Origin: Hydra vulgaris
Lineage: Eukaryota; Cnidaria; Hydrozoa; Anthoathecata; Hydridae
Reading direction: 5' to 3'
NCBI RefSeq assembly: GCF_038396675.1
Contig: NC_088934.1
Location: 40,119,001 to 40,183,000 of the forward strand
DNA length: 64,000 nucleotides
The notes under the pieces are model-generated. The model was given only the letters and a program-made list of their open reading frames with translations, searched no databases and had not been told where the DNA came from. Every line of letters begins with the position of its first letter. The first letter of the stretch is position 1. The position numbers were made by a program, and so were the translations under genes. Below are positions 14,777 to 48,951 of the stretch, in pieces.

Positions 14777-16120
14777 GGTGGCTCAACCCTATTATAATAG
14801 TAAAAAAAAAAAAATCATAACTTTTTTTTGCTTCTTTATCTAGCTTAAACATTATAGATTCCAAAATAATATCATTGAGATGAATTATACGTTCCATTAT
14901 AAAGAAATTGACGTTTTTATGGTATAGGGTGAATAGTGTTATCAATAGCAACACATTAGCAACCGTGTCAGCTTTGTTTTGGTTTGCTCGCATAACCTTA
15001 AACTAGAATGTATATCTTGTGATTGGAGTTATAGTTTTCACTCGTCTCCTGAGATAAAAAATAAACACATTCAAGAAGTCAATGTATGTGCTGTAATGAG
15101 TCTTCGCGAGATTGGTTTTGCCCTCAAACAATAAAGAGCTAGTGTAAATGGCAAAGAGATAAACTTAAAGGTACAAGTACAAGATAAACTATGTACAACC
15201 TACAAAGCACATTTAAATTTGCCTCTAGCTATAAAAAAAGAAATTGAAAGCATCTCTAAAGATATTGTCTCTGAAAATCTCTATAAAAGTGCTTACATGG
15301 GTTTACCCAAAATCCAAATGAAGCTTTAAATCAATTAGTTTGGAATAAGTGCTCAAAGTCTCATTTTGTGTCATGAACTCTTTTAGAGATAGAAGTATAT
15401 TCTGCTATCATTAATTACAATGAAGGTGTTATTGAACTTAATAATGTATTTAAACTGTTAAATTTGACTGCTGGGAAATACTTTAGCTGCTATGCAACAA
15501 AAAAGGACAATACTCTTATGAAGCAAATTAATAGTAAAATGAGCGAAAAAAAGAAAAACGAAGAAGAAAATTAAAATTGCAGTTAAAAAAAGATTCTTTG
15601 ACAAAAAAAAAAGAGACAGAGGGTGAAACTTATAGTTCTGGGGCTCACCAATTTCATATTTGAATACTATTTATTTCATTTTTAATCTTATTTTTCATTT
15701 TTCTTAGAAATAAGTTTTTTTTACGTTCACATGAACTAAAACGACAGTTTTTAGTACTTTTATTTGACCGATTGACTTGAAATTTTCACAGACCTTTTTT
15801 AAAAAAGCAGACCATTTTTCTAAAATGACCTGATTTTTTAATGCTCTAAATAATTGTCAGCCATTATGGATTGGTACATTTTTGAATTTTGATTTAAACC
15901 TTCTTTACTACTTTACCTATATGCTGTCAAAATTTGGTTTAAATACTTATAGATTCTGAGAAACTAATGTTTGAAACTTGATACTTTTTTGATGATTTTT
16001 GCTGACACAGCTTTTTTTTTTGAAAATATTTTTTTCAATCAAATATATTACCAGTAAACTTAGTCTAGAGACATTTTTATTAATTTTTGAAGAATTTAGT
16101 AAAAAAGAGGTAGAGCCACC
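14777..16120 (+). mobile_element. TTAA-flanked Kolobok-like transposon, decayed
   Basis: The element starts GGTGGCTCAACC and ends GGTAGAGCCACC, an inverted repeat of about 12 bases. It is flanked on both sides by TTAA (14773-14776 and 16121-16124). A TTAA target duplication is characteristic of piggyBac and Kolobok. The internal protein relic favours Kolobok. Length is 1344 bases, so it is probably internally shortened. Confidence 0.7.
14990..15575 (+). pseudogene. Kolobok-type transposase C-terminal relic
   Basis: In broken plus frames one can read a stretch with NKHIQEVNVCAVMSLREIGF, then YKSAYMGL followed one base out of frame by QNPNEALNQLVWNKCSKS. Next come LEIEVYSAIINYNEG and a Lys-rich tail (MSEKKKNEEEN). 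From memory, the sequence LTQNxNExxNxxxWxKCPK, then an Ala-Val-x-x-Tyr-Asn-x-Gly block, is typical of transposases in TTAA-generating Kolobok elements. Frameshifts and stops (after QMKL and before TLLEIE) mark it as dead. Confidence 0.6.
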
Positions 16121-16404
16121 TTAACTAAATAAATTTAAAAAAAAAACAATTGGTAAAGATTTTTAAACTTTTTTCTTTTTTAAAAAATACCAATGTCTGC
16201 TATAAAACAAGCCTTCCAATGGAAAATAACCAGTATTGTCGGTAAGTCAATTCTGAGTAGTAATATATACATACAGTTTTCTCAGTTTATATGTCTTAAG
16301 ATATGTACTAGTTCACAAACACACACGTATATATATAAAGTATTTTAATACACGCTAATATTTTCATCATATTGAATAACTGAGTATTTTATAAATATAT
16401 ATTT

Positions 16405-34675
<18,271 letters not shown>

Positions 34676-34739
34676 GGTTGCCTTTTTTGTTTCCTTTAAA
34701 GATTTCATAAGAAAAAAAATCAAGAGAAAGCTTAATAAA

Positions 34740-37700
34740 GTCAATAAAATTTTTTCAAAAACAAAAACAAACATAAAATAACTAATAAAACAAAATTTCG
34801 ATTAAGATCATCATCTTTTATTAATTTTGCTTCTTTATAAATCTTTGTTAACTTTATTCAAGAAAATTTTAAAACCATCAATGTAGGTAACTTTGTTAAG
34901 GAGTCTAGGAAGGAATGACATAGGAAAGTATAATCAAGTTTAAGTTTCTACTAGAAGAAGTTTAATAAAACCGACATGAATCACTCGATAAAAAATTTAC
35001 AGTGTTTCAATTAAGAACTTTTAATAACATAAATTATTTCTAACATCACCATTTTGTGTTGAAATGTTAATTTTGGTGTGTCAGCTTGATCATGCATAAT
35101 TGAATGATCACACTGTCATGAAAAACTTGTATGACCTTTTACAAATTCTTTTTTTAATGCTGTTTGTTTAAATAGATTGATTTACATGACTATTAGTTAT
35201 AAAAATGCTATAATTAGCTATAAAATTGCTATAATATATTATACCTTAAATATGTTTATATTATAATGTAATAGACAGTAGTTTTTTGTTACAAAGTGCA
35301 GTAGTATATCGCGTTCCCAATCTTAAATGTTGGGAGAAAATCAGAAATCTTCCAAAGCTCTCTCATTATTTGCTATGATGGTAGTTTTTGTTATTAATAG
35401 CCTATAATATTGAAAAAAAGTTAAAATTAATTAAAAGAATATTCAACTTTAAGTAATTATTACTTATGACAATATTTCTTTCAATATTTTAATAAAAAAT
35501 TCTCAAGTTGCGATTAATCTTTTAATTATGCACGTAAGCATAAGTGTATTGTACTAATACAACGTTGTCAAGTGAACAATTATACTTGCGCTCACGTGTT
35601 TATATGGATATTTCAATGTGAGTACTGATTTTAAGTAATGAAACTAACTTATTTTTAATATAAATACTATATTTACCGTAGCGTGGGACCGCTTTAAGTT
35701 CTTGACGTTTGATATTAGCTGAAGTTAACTGAGATTAGCTGAAACTGACGTTTGATATTAGCTTAAAATTAATTAATGTTAATTGACGTAAATTGATACA
35801 AAATTAAAAATCAATTTTTTTAATGAATTTACAAAAAATGTTTTATAATTCTAACACAACAAAGTAAAAACAAATCATTGTGCCCTTAATAATAATGAAA
35901 ACAATAACAAGACCGTATTGCGACACTTGTTATCTACTACCTCAAATCATTAATCGCGTTAATAGATTGGCAGATATTTTCATCGTGATAAAATGTTGAC
36001 GGATATTCTAAAGTAAATAGAATAGCGGATATTCCTTAGTACATAAAACTTTTTTTTTTCTTAAATTTTACGTAAAAATAAATTAGATAACCTCTCCACT
36101 CAATGGTTGTTAAATTAAATATTTGTTTTGCTCATGAAACGTCGCTGAAAACATTTATGCTAAATTGTATTATTTCATATTTTTTGAACATTTTGATTCA
36201 ACTTATATTTTGAAGCAAGCATTCGTGCATTTTGAAACAAGCATACGAACGTCTGTATTTTATACCCTATTTAATTTTGGTATTTTATTTCTAACATAAA
36301 ATTTAGTTTAGCTCTTTCATTCCAAGGTAATAATATTTTACATAACAGAGTAATGAAGTTCGTTATCTGAATTATAAATACTTTTTTTGAGTATTGATTT
36401 TTTTTTTTAAATAACTTTAATGACAATATCCTGAAAACTTATTAAATAATAAATAGTTTAAATAAGATTCCAAGAATTAAAATATTAAGGAGTTTTGAGA
36501 GAATAAATGTTTTTATTTTTAAATATGTTGCCCTTGCATCGCATCGTCATATTATAAAACGTTTGACCACATTTTAAAAAACGTCGCAATGAAAATATTA
36601 AACAAAACTGACCGAATTATTAAAAGATCTCGGGATTAAAAAAATTAAAAACCCCTTTCCGCTGCATATTAAACCTTATACAGCGAAAAAGGATTTTTAA
36701 TTTTTTTGCATTCGTACTTTATAAACAACTAAGTTTATATGAGCTTTGTTAAAAACAACTTTGAACATATTTTATTAATTCAATATAGTAATTTTAAACT
36801 TTTATGTTATTTTAAAACTTTTAACAGAGAAAGTTTGGTCACAAAACTAAATTAACAAACTAAGTTTAACGGCATAATTAGTTTATTATAATAGTTTTGA
36901 CCTTATAGTTTATTATAATAGTTTTCACAGCGTAATTAGTTTTTATAATACTTATGACAGCATAATTAGTTTATAATACTAATTTGGACTAGACAACTGA
37001 CATAATAATGATTTAAAAAATCTAAGAGTCTATAAAGCAATTAATTTGTTAAACAAATGTCAGTTATGAATTATTACCCTTCTTTTGGGTAAAAGGTTAG
37101 GTATATTTTTTATAAGTTGATTTTGCCAATTTTTTTCAAACATTAATCCTTTTACTTAACCAAATCATTATATCATTTATGGAGTGAATCAAATGAATGA
37201 GCAATTCACCTTAGTTATCTTCTTAAACATTTCTGAAATATTTTTACAAATAAAATTGTAAAGTATAATATTATAAAGAGTTATGTATTTTTTGGAACAA
37301 TTGATCTATTATAATTGTTATAAACAGTTAGACACAAATTACGAATCTTTATGGTTTACCTTAAGGCGGATTTCCTTTTACAAAAATTTTCTGCGGAACG
37401 GAACGGAAAAGAAAACTATCTGCATCTGTAAACGTAACATTAAAATTTAAGATGCGCATATTTAAACTGTTTTCTTGTTGCATTAAGATATAATGAGCGT
37501 TAATTTAATATTTATTCAACTTAGCGCCATACAATGAGAAACATCTTCAAAATTCAGACAAAAACAAAAAAATTTGCTGGATTTTCAAAATAATTATTAT
37601 GATTGCATGAAAATTTCGATAAACTTAACATGAAAACAAAGAAAAGTGCAGATAAAGAAGCTTCTAAAATTTTCAAACAAAGTTTTAAGATAAAAAAAAT

Positions 37701-38890
37701 CTTATTTTTTTGATTCAAAATTAACTTTCTCAAAGTTTTTTTCAACGTCGAAATGAATCACAAAGCAACCTTTTGCATATAACTGTGCTCAAAGACCCAT
37801 AACGAAGTACACAGTCTGTGCACGGTTTTGCTTTTTTTCTGACAACTGTGAAAAACTTTCATGCTGAGTATCTAAGTCTAATAATAATACTTAGCTTTAA
37901 ATTTTCCAGACAAATAATTTGATATTAATCTACTTTTAAACCTATAAAAATAAAATTATTGGATTAAAAATACACAACAGATTGAATTGCAGTTTGAAAT
38001 TAAATACAAAAAGAACACCAGTTAAAAGTTACACCAAAAGAAATTATATAATGGACATAAATATATAATCGTGTAATTTATACACGGTTAAATTGAAAAT
38101 TAAATTGAAAAATTTTTTTTAAATTATTATTTGATTAGATCTAATAGTTAAAGGGTTTGGCTATCGCCACATGCTGATAGCGATTGCGATGCCGATATTT
38201 AAAAAAATTGTAATGTACTAGTTTTTTCGATGCCAATAAACTAAAATTATTATCTCTCATTGTCATTGGATATTAATACTATTGCAATACACATTGAGAC
38301 TTTTGAGAGATACGAAGACTCACAATTTTTTCGAAATTTTAAAGCAGGATAAATAGTATATAAGTATAAATTGTGAGTATTTTAAATTTCTTAAAAATTA
38401 GGAAAGGGGGTGGGGGGAGGGTTAATATGCTCCAGGAAGTATAAGATCTGGGAAAAGCTCTAACAAAACGCTTAAAACGTCACACATGGTATTAAGACAG
38501 ACAACTAGTTGCTTTTGCATTAGCATACAAAAAATTTTGCTCCTCAATGTTAAACCAGAGATATTCAGAGGCGGTCCGCGCACAATAATTCTTAATTTAG
38601 ACGGTAATCTGAGTCTTTCTAATCTTTAGACGGTAATCTGAGTCTTTTCTTGTGATGACATATTGAAGAGAGGACATATTGAAAATTTCTGCTAAAATCA
38701 CCAAAGAAATGGCAGTTGTTAGGAAATAACCTGAAAAAAAAAAATCTGAAAAAATCCACACACAAAAGAAGTATAAAATACGAACTGAACAAACTGATAC
38801 TGTCTCTGTTTGCAACAATGATTGTATGTAACTGTTATTATTTATTTAGATAAATAATAAAAATCATTTTATTACAAATAAAAATAGTAA
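34740..38890. other. Gene-free region upstream of SLC6
   Basis: About 4 kb of AT-rich DNA without a recognisable coding sequence. It should contain the SLC6 promoter and any 5' UTR exon, but no specific motif can be assigned. A hairpin near 36648-36702 pairs TTAAAAACCCCTTT-type and AAAAAGGATTTTTAA-type arms around CGCTG...CAGCG. Confidence 0.5.
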
Positions 38891-38892
38891 CA

Positions 38893-39118
38893 TCCCAGCG
38901 GGTACAGACGTCAATCAGACGTCTTACGGACGTCTTATCTAGGTCGCGACGTCTTAGACCAAATTAGAATGTCCTAGTGTCGTCTAGATTATACATAATG
39001 TCTTAACATTATCAGAACTTCCATATTTAGACGTCCTATTGACGTCCCTAAAACCTACTTTAGACGTCCTTATTACCTTAGAAATAAGTTGTCTCAAAGA
39101 CGTTTAAAGGACTTCTTC
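38893..39118 (+). repeat. GACGTC-rich element, copy A
   Basis: Begins CCCAGCGGGTACAGACGTC and carries many GACGTC / GACGTCTTA / GACGTCC words at irregular 10-40 base spacing. The start matches copy B at 49729 (CCCAGCGGGCACAGATGTC). No matching right terminus was found before the Tc1 element at 39147. Confidence 0.7.
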
Positions 39119-39146
39119 AAAAAAATTTAAATTATAAGGAGATATA

Positions 39147-40853
39147 CAGCGGTGGCCAAAAATTAAAGACCACTCATTTTTTAGTTGGTTTCTTAATCTT
39201 TAAATTAAAATTAAGAAGATTCTAATTGACATATTAAATTTTTTTTTTTTAATATCTTGTTAATTAAAACAAACGGATTAAAGTGGTATAATTTTTTTAA
39301 TCTAATTCTAATTTAATAGCGTTTAACTTATTAAAAAACTGATGAGTACTTATAAATCTTCTTTAAATAAATTGGACAAAATTTAACGACCATATTCAAA
39401 TCTTTAATTTGCACTTATTAAAAATGTTATTTTTTTTAACTGTCTTAATTGCTTACTACGTTGGCTATAAAATTAAATATCGAAACCTGAGTTTCGATAT
39501 CAAATAAACATTTATTTTTTGAATTGCAACAAGGATATAAAAATATTGCAAAAAATGCGTGCAAAGATCGAAGAAAAGAAAGATACGCGGCTCTTGTATT
39601 AAAAGAAGAAGGCTATAGCATCAGACAAATAGCAAAAAAGCTCGGAAGGTCTCACTCTTGCATTATTAACATAATTCAACGATACAAAGTGACCCGGTCA
39701 ATTAATGATTGTCATAGGACTGGACGCAATAAAATTTCAAATGACCGTGATGTTCGCTCGTTAGTGAGATTAATGAAAGAAAACAGACAAGCATCATCTA
39801 CAGACTTATCTACGAAATGGACACTGTCAAATGGTCTGTAAGCAAGCCCTAGAACTGTGCGAAAGGTCCTCCACAATTTAAATTATTTATAGCGTGCTGC
39901 GCAAAAAAACCACGCTTAAATAAAAAACAAAAATTTGTCAGGAAAAAGTGGTGCAAACTACATAAAAATTGGCCAACAAATTAGTGGAGCCGTGTCGTCT
40001 TTATTGATGAAATGAAAGTTGAGGTAGACAACAGAAAAGGTTGCGTAATGTTGCGTAGACTTCCAAGCAAACGGTTCGATGAATCATGCATTTTGAAACG
40101 AACAAAACAAGGAAGTGGTTCAATAGGCATTTGGGCCTGTATGAGTGCCTGTGGAGTTGGCGTTTTTCATTTATTCGATGGTAGACTCAACAAAGAAAGG
40201 TACATCGAAATTTTGGAAAACTCGTTTATTCCTAGCATTGATTTATGGCAGTTGCAAGATGGATTTATTTTCCAGCAAGATAATGCGCCGTGTCATAAAG
40301 TGCATGTTGTTAACGATTGGTTCTATTCTAATAAAATTCAAGTGCTTCCATGGCCTGCCAATAGTCCAGACTTGAATCCAATAGAGAATTTATGGTCGTG
40401 GCTTGATCACAAGCTTGGTAAAGAACAACTTTACAATTTGGAAGATTTGAAATCTTTTATCTCTCATCATTTGAAAAATGTGCCTGATGAAGTAATCAAA
40501 ACTTTAATAAATTCAATGCCAGAACGAGGACAAGAGTGCTTGAAAACAAATGAAGGAACAACGCGTTTCTAAATTATTTTTTTATTGCTTTTTGAAATAT
40601 TTTTGAAACTGGTCTTAAAATTTTGTCCAATTTTTTTTCCCATTTATATTTTTTACTAGTCAGTTTTTTAATTTTTTAACATTATTTTGTAAAAAAATTA
40701 TGAATTCTTTTATAATAAATATAAAATACAATAAAAATTCTTTCTAAAAATGTTTTTCTTATTTTGATACCTTTTTCCAAAATAAAATTATACTAAGGTT
40801 AAAAATAAATTTTGAAAAAAAAAAGAGTGGTCTATAATTTTTGGCCACCGCTG
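39147..40853 (+). mobile_element. Tc1-like transposon with IR/DR ends
   Basis: Ends CAGCGGTGGCCAAAAATTA and TAATTTTTGGCCACCGCTG are inverted, flanked by TA on each side (39145-39146, 40854-40855). A second, related repeat lies inside each end: TTGGACAAAATTTAACGACC near 39373, and its inverted counterpart containing AAAATTTTGTCCAA near 40617-40630. This gives the double-repeat IR/DR layout known from some Tc1 elements. Size 1707 bases. Confidence 0.9.
39524..40572 (+). pseudogene. Tc1-like DD34E transposase, interrupted
   Basis: The N-terminal part (39524-39841) is a helix-turn-helix region with EEGYSIRQIAKKLGRSHSCI and GRNKIS. A broken middle (39842-40000) has several stops and a shift around KFVRKKWCKLHKNWP. 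A long open C-terminal part (40012-40572) follows. Catalytic residues are visible: Asp in VVFIDEM, Asp in QQDNAPCH and Glu in SPDLNPIENLW, with 34 residues between the last two, the canonical Tc1 spacing. Premature stops in the middle make this copy unable to give a full protein. Confidence 0.9.
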
Positions 40854-41164
40854 TAGTTACATATAAACTTAGCGCATAAAATATTATGCGCTAAACTCGG
40901 TTAATTAAAAATGTCTGCCTGTTTTGGTTAATAATTTTGATATTTTGATGATTTTGGTTGGTTATTTATCGTTTAAAGACATTTTCCAAATTTCTGTATT
41001 CTATACTCTATAATCTATACGATTTTTAAATAAAAGAAAATTGACTTTAGTTATTTAGTGTAAATAAGTTGCTAGTAAAGTGAGGGAATTTTAACAAAAG
41101 ATATCAAAATTGCAACAAGACGTTTGTATTTTATAGAATAATAATGATATTTTGTGTATTTGTG

Positions 41165-42260
<1,096 letters not shown>

Positions 42261-42272
42261 AACGCTTAGTTT

Positions 42273-45044
42273 TCAGGATAACATGAGGTCTCCATAGATT
42301 ATATCAGCAGCAAGTTCGTATTTTGAAATGTCATAATCCACTGCATCATTATCATAGGATTCATTATCTTTCCAGTATGCTACAACATAAACTTGCTTAA
42401 CATTTTTTACCTTCATTTTTTCAAGTTTACCAAAATAAAGAACTGCTTCTTGCATTTCTGAATTAAACCATAAATGGCAAATGTTTCTCCAACTACTGTA
42501 TCTGATAGCATATCGGAAAGGTCTGATAATTGCTTAGACTTTAGTTCTTGAAATTTTGTTAAAATATCTGACAAACTAAGGTTTTGAATTTGAAGAGCCA
42601 ATGCTTTTCTACTTTTATCCTCTTTTTTTTGCTTCTTCAACATGTTACGACCAATCATTTCAAGCTTTATTTCATAAATATTTTTTTTATTTAACTCTCT
42701 CTTTTTTCTGGCTTTATTTATTGCCCAGTAGACAACTTTCATTTTCTCATCTTTATCTACTTGGTCAATGTAATCACTTACATTATTTTTTATTGCTCTT
42801 AATTTTGATGACAAAAAACATAAAGTAGAGTTAGGAGCACGATGTTTAGCAGCACTGAACATACCCATGACTTCTTCTGCATCAATATTATGAAGCCTGG
42901 CTGTCTGCGTCTCTTTTATAAGTTGTTCTGATACCTCCAAATTAAAATATCTTTTATACTGTCTTTCTAAAACAGCAATAATAGTTGATAAACAGGATAC
43001 AATCATTTGTTCAACTTCTTTGTCTTTTGGGCACACCAAAGCAATTTCTTCAAAGATCTTATCATTTATTAATTATATTTCCGAACAAATCTTTTGTGCT
43101 AAATAACAATATAGGGTTGTCTTTTACATGATAAAAATTTTTTTAAACATTTTCAACCAATTTTATCCCTTCAATATGACTTAAACTTCCTGTAGCTGAC
43201 TGATAAAATAATGTCATCCATGGTCCTGTTTTCAAAGTCTTTCCAAATAGCCCTAAGACGCACATTTCTTTTTTAGCTGTTTCATTAATAAAGTCTATTC
43301 TTAAACTACTTTGTAGCCCTCCACATGAAACTGTACTGGTACTTAAAAATTTAATAAATAAGTTGTAGTGCTGGATTAATATACCACATATATGAAACAA
43401 AATATGCAATCTATTCCCTCTGTAACGGGGAATGAGTTCTTTGGGAAGTTTCATCTCATCTAAAAAGATTTTAAAACCTTTAGGATCTCCTTTACCATCT
43501 TTGTATCGCATCTTATTCAATTGTAAAACTATATTACCAGCGATACAATCTTTCCCAAACAGCACTCCATTATGTGTTTCAATCATTTTTAATGCAGACC
43601 TGCAAGAGCTGGATATTGTTTCAAGAGGGTGTAAGTGACAATTAAGTTCATTTAAAACTTTTCCCCATGAAGAATTTATTAGCTGAACAGTTGCATGATT
43701 AGTGGCAACACGGTCAGTCATAGAGTTTGTAATGTTTTGAATAATTTTTGAGCGACTCTTTTTATAGTCACAATTATGGAAATCAGAATACAAAAAGGCA
43801 AGTTGATCTATTGAAGATACAACATGAGTTTGATAATCGTGAGCAGTACCACCTGACAACTGATCTATTGCTATAACATGACACTGTGTTTTGGTTGTAA
43901 AATGAATAGAGTTTATATGTTCTCCTTCTTGGGTCGTTGCATCAAACCCAAGGGTAAGATTGGCTGTAGAAATCGCAACTTCAGCAGCATGAAGGTCACT
44001 GATTATACCTAATTCACGCACCATCTCTTCAACTGTGCTACGATGTGGGAAATTTTCTATATGTGCAATACCTAAATGTTTAAAAATTTTTGGAAACAAA
44101 ATTGGAATACTTTTTGTTGGTACCTGGTTAACAATGGCATCATAAATCATTAATCGTAGCTGCCATGTAAATGTTTTTTTATCTTTTTTGAATGGCAAAT
44201 GTTCATTGGCAGAATCCTTTAACTTATCCAATTCGTATAGCAAGTTCATATTTTCATGTTCTAGACCCTTTATCCGGTTATCTTTAATCAAATTGGTATA
44301 ACTCCAGTCATTTTGTTTTTCTTTCTTTTTAAGCTTTATTATCTTTATATGTTTTTTTAAACATTTATTTTCTTTTAGTATCAAACTTTTTGCTGAAACT
44401 TCGGCTAATTTTTGCCTTAAAATTGAAATAGTTAAGTTTTTCCTTTTAATAGTTTGATTTAATCTTTTAATTACATAAGGATCTGTTTTAATTCTTGCTT
44501 TTAGGTTAGTTAGTTTATCTTTATGATCGGATTTCATTTTTGCATTATATTTATACATAAAAAATAATCTCTTTTTTAACAATTGATTTCTAGAAGTAAT
44601 GTTACAACCCAGTTCTTTAATTGGTTTTTGATACACAAAAGAAGTAGAAGGTTCATGCAGTTTTGCCTGAATAGGTGCTAAAAGTAAATTAGATGATTCA
44701 CAAAAACTACTTTTTGCCGCTGTTGATGGCTCATTACTTTTAAAAACGATTTTGCATAACTCTTCAAGTTTTCTTTTGTTAGATGACTTAAGGTTGTACA
44801 CTTTTTTGTATTTCTTGACCAAATTATATATCTGGCTATGAATTGGATAAAAAGCAAAATTTTTATAAATGCTTTTGGCAGTTTTTAAAGTCGACTTGGA
44901 TTGTTGCATATACAATAACAAAACATGTCTATTGTAGCATTTGTTTTCATTATTATCTGGGACAAATGTAAAATTGTCTATTAAATACTGCTTTGCAAGC
45001 CCAGTTTTAAAAAACGTAACAGGAAAACTTTTTTCTGAATTCAT
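42273..45044 (-). pseudogene. Large transposase-like protein, cnidarian repeat family, decayed
   Basis: A 633-codon minus-strand frame (45044-43143) starts MNSEKSFPVTFFKTG and has a Lys-rich coiled-coil-like middle. A conserved core follows: FTWQLRLMIYDAIVN, LTLGFDATTQEGEHINSIHF, DQLSGGTAHDYQTH, MTDRVATNHATV, LNELNCHLHPLETI, RYRGNRLHILFHICG and TVSCGGLQSS. After a stop, similarity resumes at 43039-42413 (HNIDAEEVMGMFSAAKHRAP). After a one-base shift it continues to 42273, ending DIIYGDLMLS. I recall this arrangement from multi-copy uncharacterised proteins in cnidarians and other animals. The Asp-rich core (GFDATTQEG; DRVATNHA; CHLHPL) suggests an RNase-H-type transposase. No terminal repeats were found. 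At least one stop and two shifts mark it as inactive. Confidence 0.65.
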
Positions 45045-47173
<2,129 letters not shown>

Positions 47174-47183
<10 letters not shown>

Positions 47184-47234
47184 AATTATTATTTAATTTT
47201 TGGCCAAAAAATCAAATAGTAATTATGGAAAAAA
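47174..47234. repeat. Foldback at the 5' end of Tc1 relic B
   Basis: TTTTTTCCATAATTATTATT...TTTTTGG is followed immediately by its near reverse complement (about 27 of 30 positions), centred on GGCC at 47202-47205. The left arm includes the transposase start codon region. Confidence 0.85.
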
Positions 47235-47600
47235 CCACATTAAAAACGCTAATATTTTATCATCTTTTTCATACTCGTTATGATTAAATTCCTTTCCAAT
47301 AATAACTTTAAAAAGCCTGGTTTCTATTGACGCTTTAATGCAAAATGCATTTCTGATTGATCTCTGACCCTACCCTAACACTGACCCAAACCATGTACAT
47401 TTAATTGTGTCAATCCCTATTTGTCAGTGGATGTATGTGCATCTTAAAATGTAAATTATTGTTCAAGTATATTTAAATTTAGTTGACAATAAAAACCAGG
47501 TTGCGTAGTTGAAAAAAATTACTTCCTAATTTCTGACAACAGTGTTAAAATGTTTTTAAAAAGATGGTAGAATATTAGCGTTTCAAATGTGGTTTTTTAT
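47224..47600. mobile_element. MITE of about 375 bp with two-block TIRs
   Basis: The outer arms share AACCACATT and AACGCTAATATT (left 47233-47255) with AATATTAGCGTTTCAAATGT on the right (47572-47591). An inner pair, AAGCCTGGTTTCTATTG and CAATAAAAACCAGGTT, is also inverted. It is non-coding. Confidence 0.65.
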
Positions 47601-47742
47601 ACTTGAACATCAAATTTGAGTACTTTCCTCAAGTTTTCAGACCCATGTTTTTGTATGATTCTGAATCAGTATAATGTATTCTATCATAATCGATCATAAA
47701 AACAAGAGAGAGAGGGGTGGGGGGTGGGGTGGTCGACTATAT

Positions 47743-47747
<5 letters not shown>

Positions 47748-47837
<90 letters not shown>

Positions 47838-47864
47838 ATGTATATATATATATATGTGTGTATG

Positions 47865-47940
<76 letters not shown>

Positions 47941-47990
47941 TATATATATATCTAACTATATATATACATATATATATATGTACATAAATG
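47748..47990. repeat. (TA)n microsatellite with TG/TATG interruptions
   Basis: TA array of about 240 bases with GTGTGTATG patches, preceded by a G-rich GGGGTGGGGGGTGGGGTGG patch. Confidence 0.95.
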
Positions 47991-48004
47991 TTTTCATATG
48001 AATT

Positions 48005-48385
48005 CTGATTTAAACCTGGTACAAGCTTTGTATCTTTTTTCTGAACTTTTTTTAGTTTTTATTTTATTTTTCAAATGTGGATTCCAAACTGGTGCACAAA
48101 ATTCTAATTCAGGTTGACATAGTTTAGTAAACGAGTCAGTTGACCAGAATTTAAATGTCCTTTAGTTATCGTTGTGATGTGGTCTTTCCATTTTAGATTA
48201 TTACTTATGTTAATACCTAGGTCTCCTTCCTATGTTGTTTCATTCAATTTGATGATTGTTCCATCATGAGTTCTATATATAATTATTCAGGTTATTACTT
48301 ATGTTGATACCTAAGTCTTGTTCCTGTATTGTTTCATTTAATTTAATGATTGTTCCATCGTAAGTTGTATATATAATTATTTATA
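48005..48385 (-). pseudogene. LINE reverse-transcriptase C-terminal relic, tandemly duplicated
   Basis: On the minus strand GTIIKLNET, then LGINISNNLKWKDHITTI, and after a shift [19 protein letters not shown] can be read. The pattern (LGV-x-I-x-x-x-L-K-W-x-x-H, then LEYC-x-P-x-W-x-P) is the thumb region of CR1/Jockey-type retrotransposon RTs. Positions about 48196-48285 and 48290-48385 are two copies of the GTIIKLNET...NISNNL segment in tandem. Confidence 0.65.
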
Positions 48386-48426
48386 TATACGTGATGTATA
48401 CATTATATTATAATGTATACATGATG

Positions 48427-48428
<2 letters not shown>

Positions 48429-48502
<74 letters not shown>
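48429..48502. repeat. (TA)n microsatellite
   Basis: About 75 bases of TA with one CATA interruption. Confidence 0.95.
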
Positions 48503-48506
<4 letters not shown>

Positions 48507-48702
48507 ATAATTTAAATGAAAATATGTCTTTTGGCAATTATCAGCCATATTATTCAAAAATATAAAACCATAAAAAGTACAAGTGTAGCGCTGCAACAGT
48601 ATCTGACATCAAGTATACATAATCCAATATTTGCCGGAATCAAAGCGATCTAGTAAACATTTTCTTTTCCTTTTAGAGTTGTATTTCCATCAGTATACAA
48701 CA

Positions 48703-48822
<120 letters not shown>

Positions 48823-48951
48823 TAAGCATGAAACTTGAGATTTTTTGCATTATTTAGTTTAAATCTACCTTTTTCCAACCATATATAGAAATTACTATTT
48901 ACTACTTTGTATACTATTTATATGGCTTCACTTAAGTATTTTACTTTTCAG

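Noticed and set aside
34676..34774. Upstream Met starts for SLC6 (hydrophobic leader-like stretch)
   Set aside because: A polypyrimidine tract and TTTAAAG acceptor lie between, so the stretch is probably intronic or UTR. SLC6 carriers do not have signal peptides.
42601..42828. Plus-strand frame opposite the transposase-like gene
   Set aside because: Antisense shadow of the Lys-rich minus-strand coding sequence.
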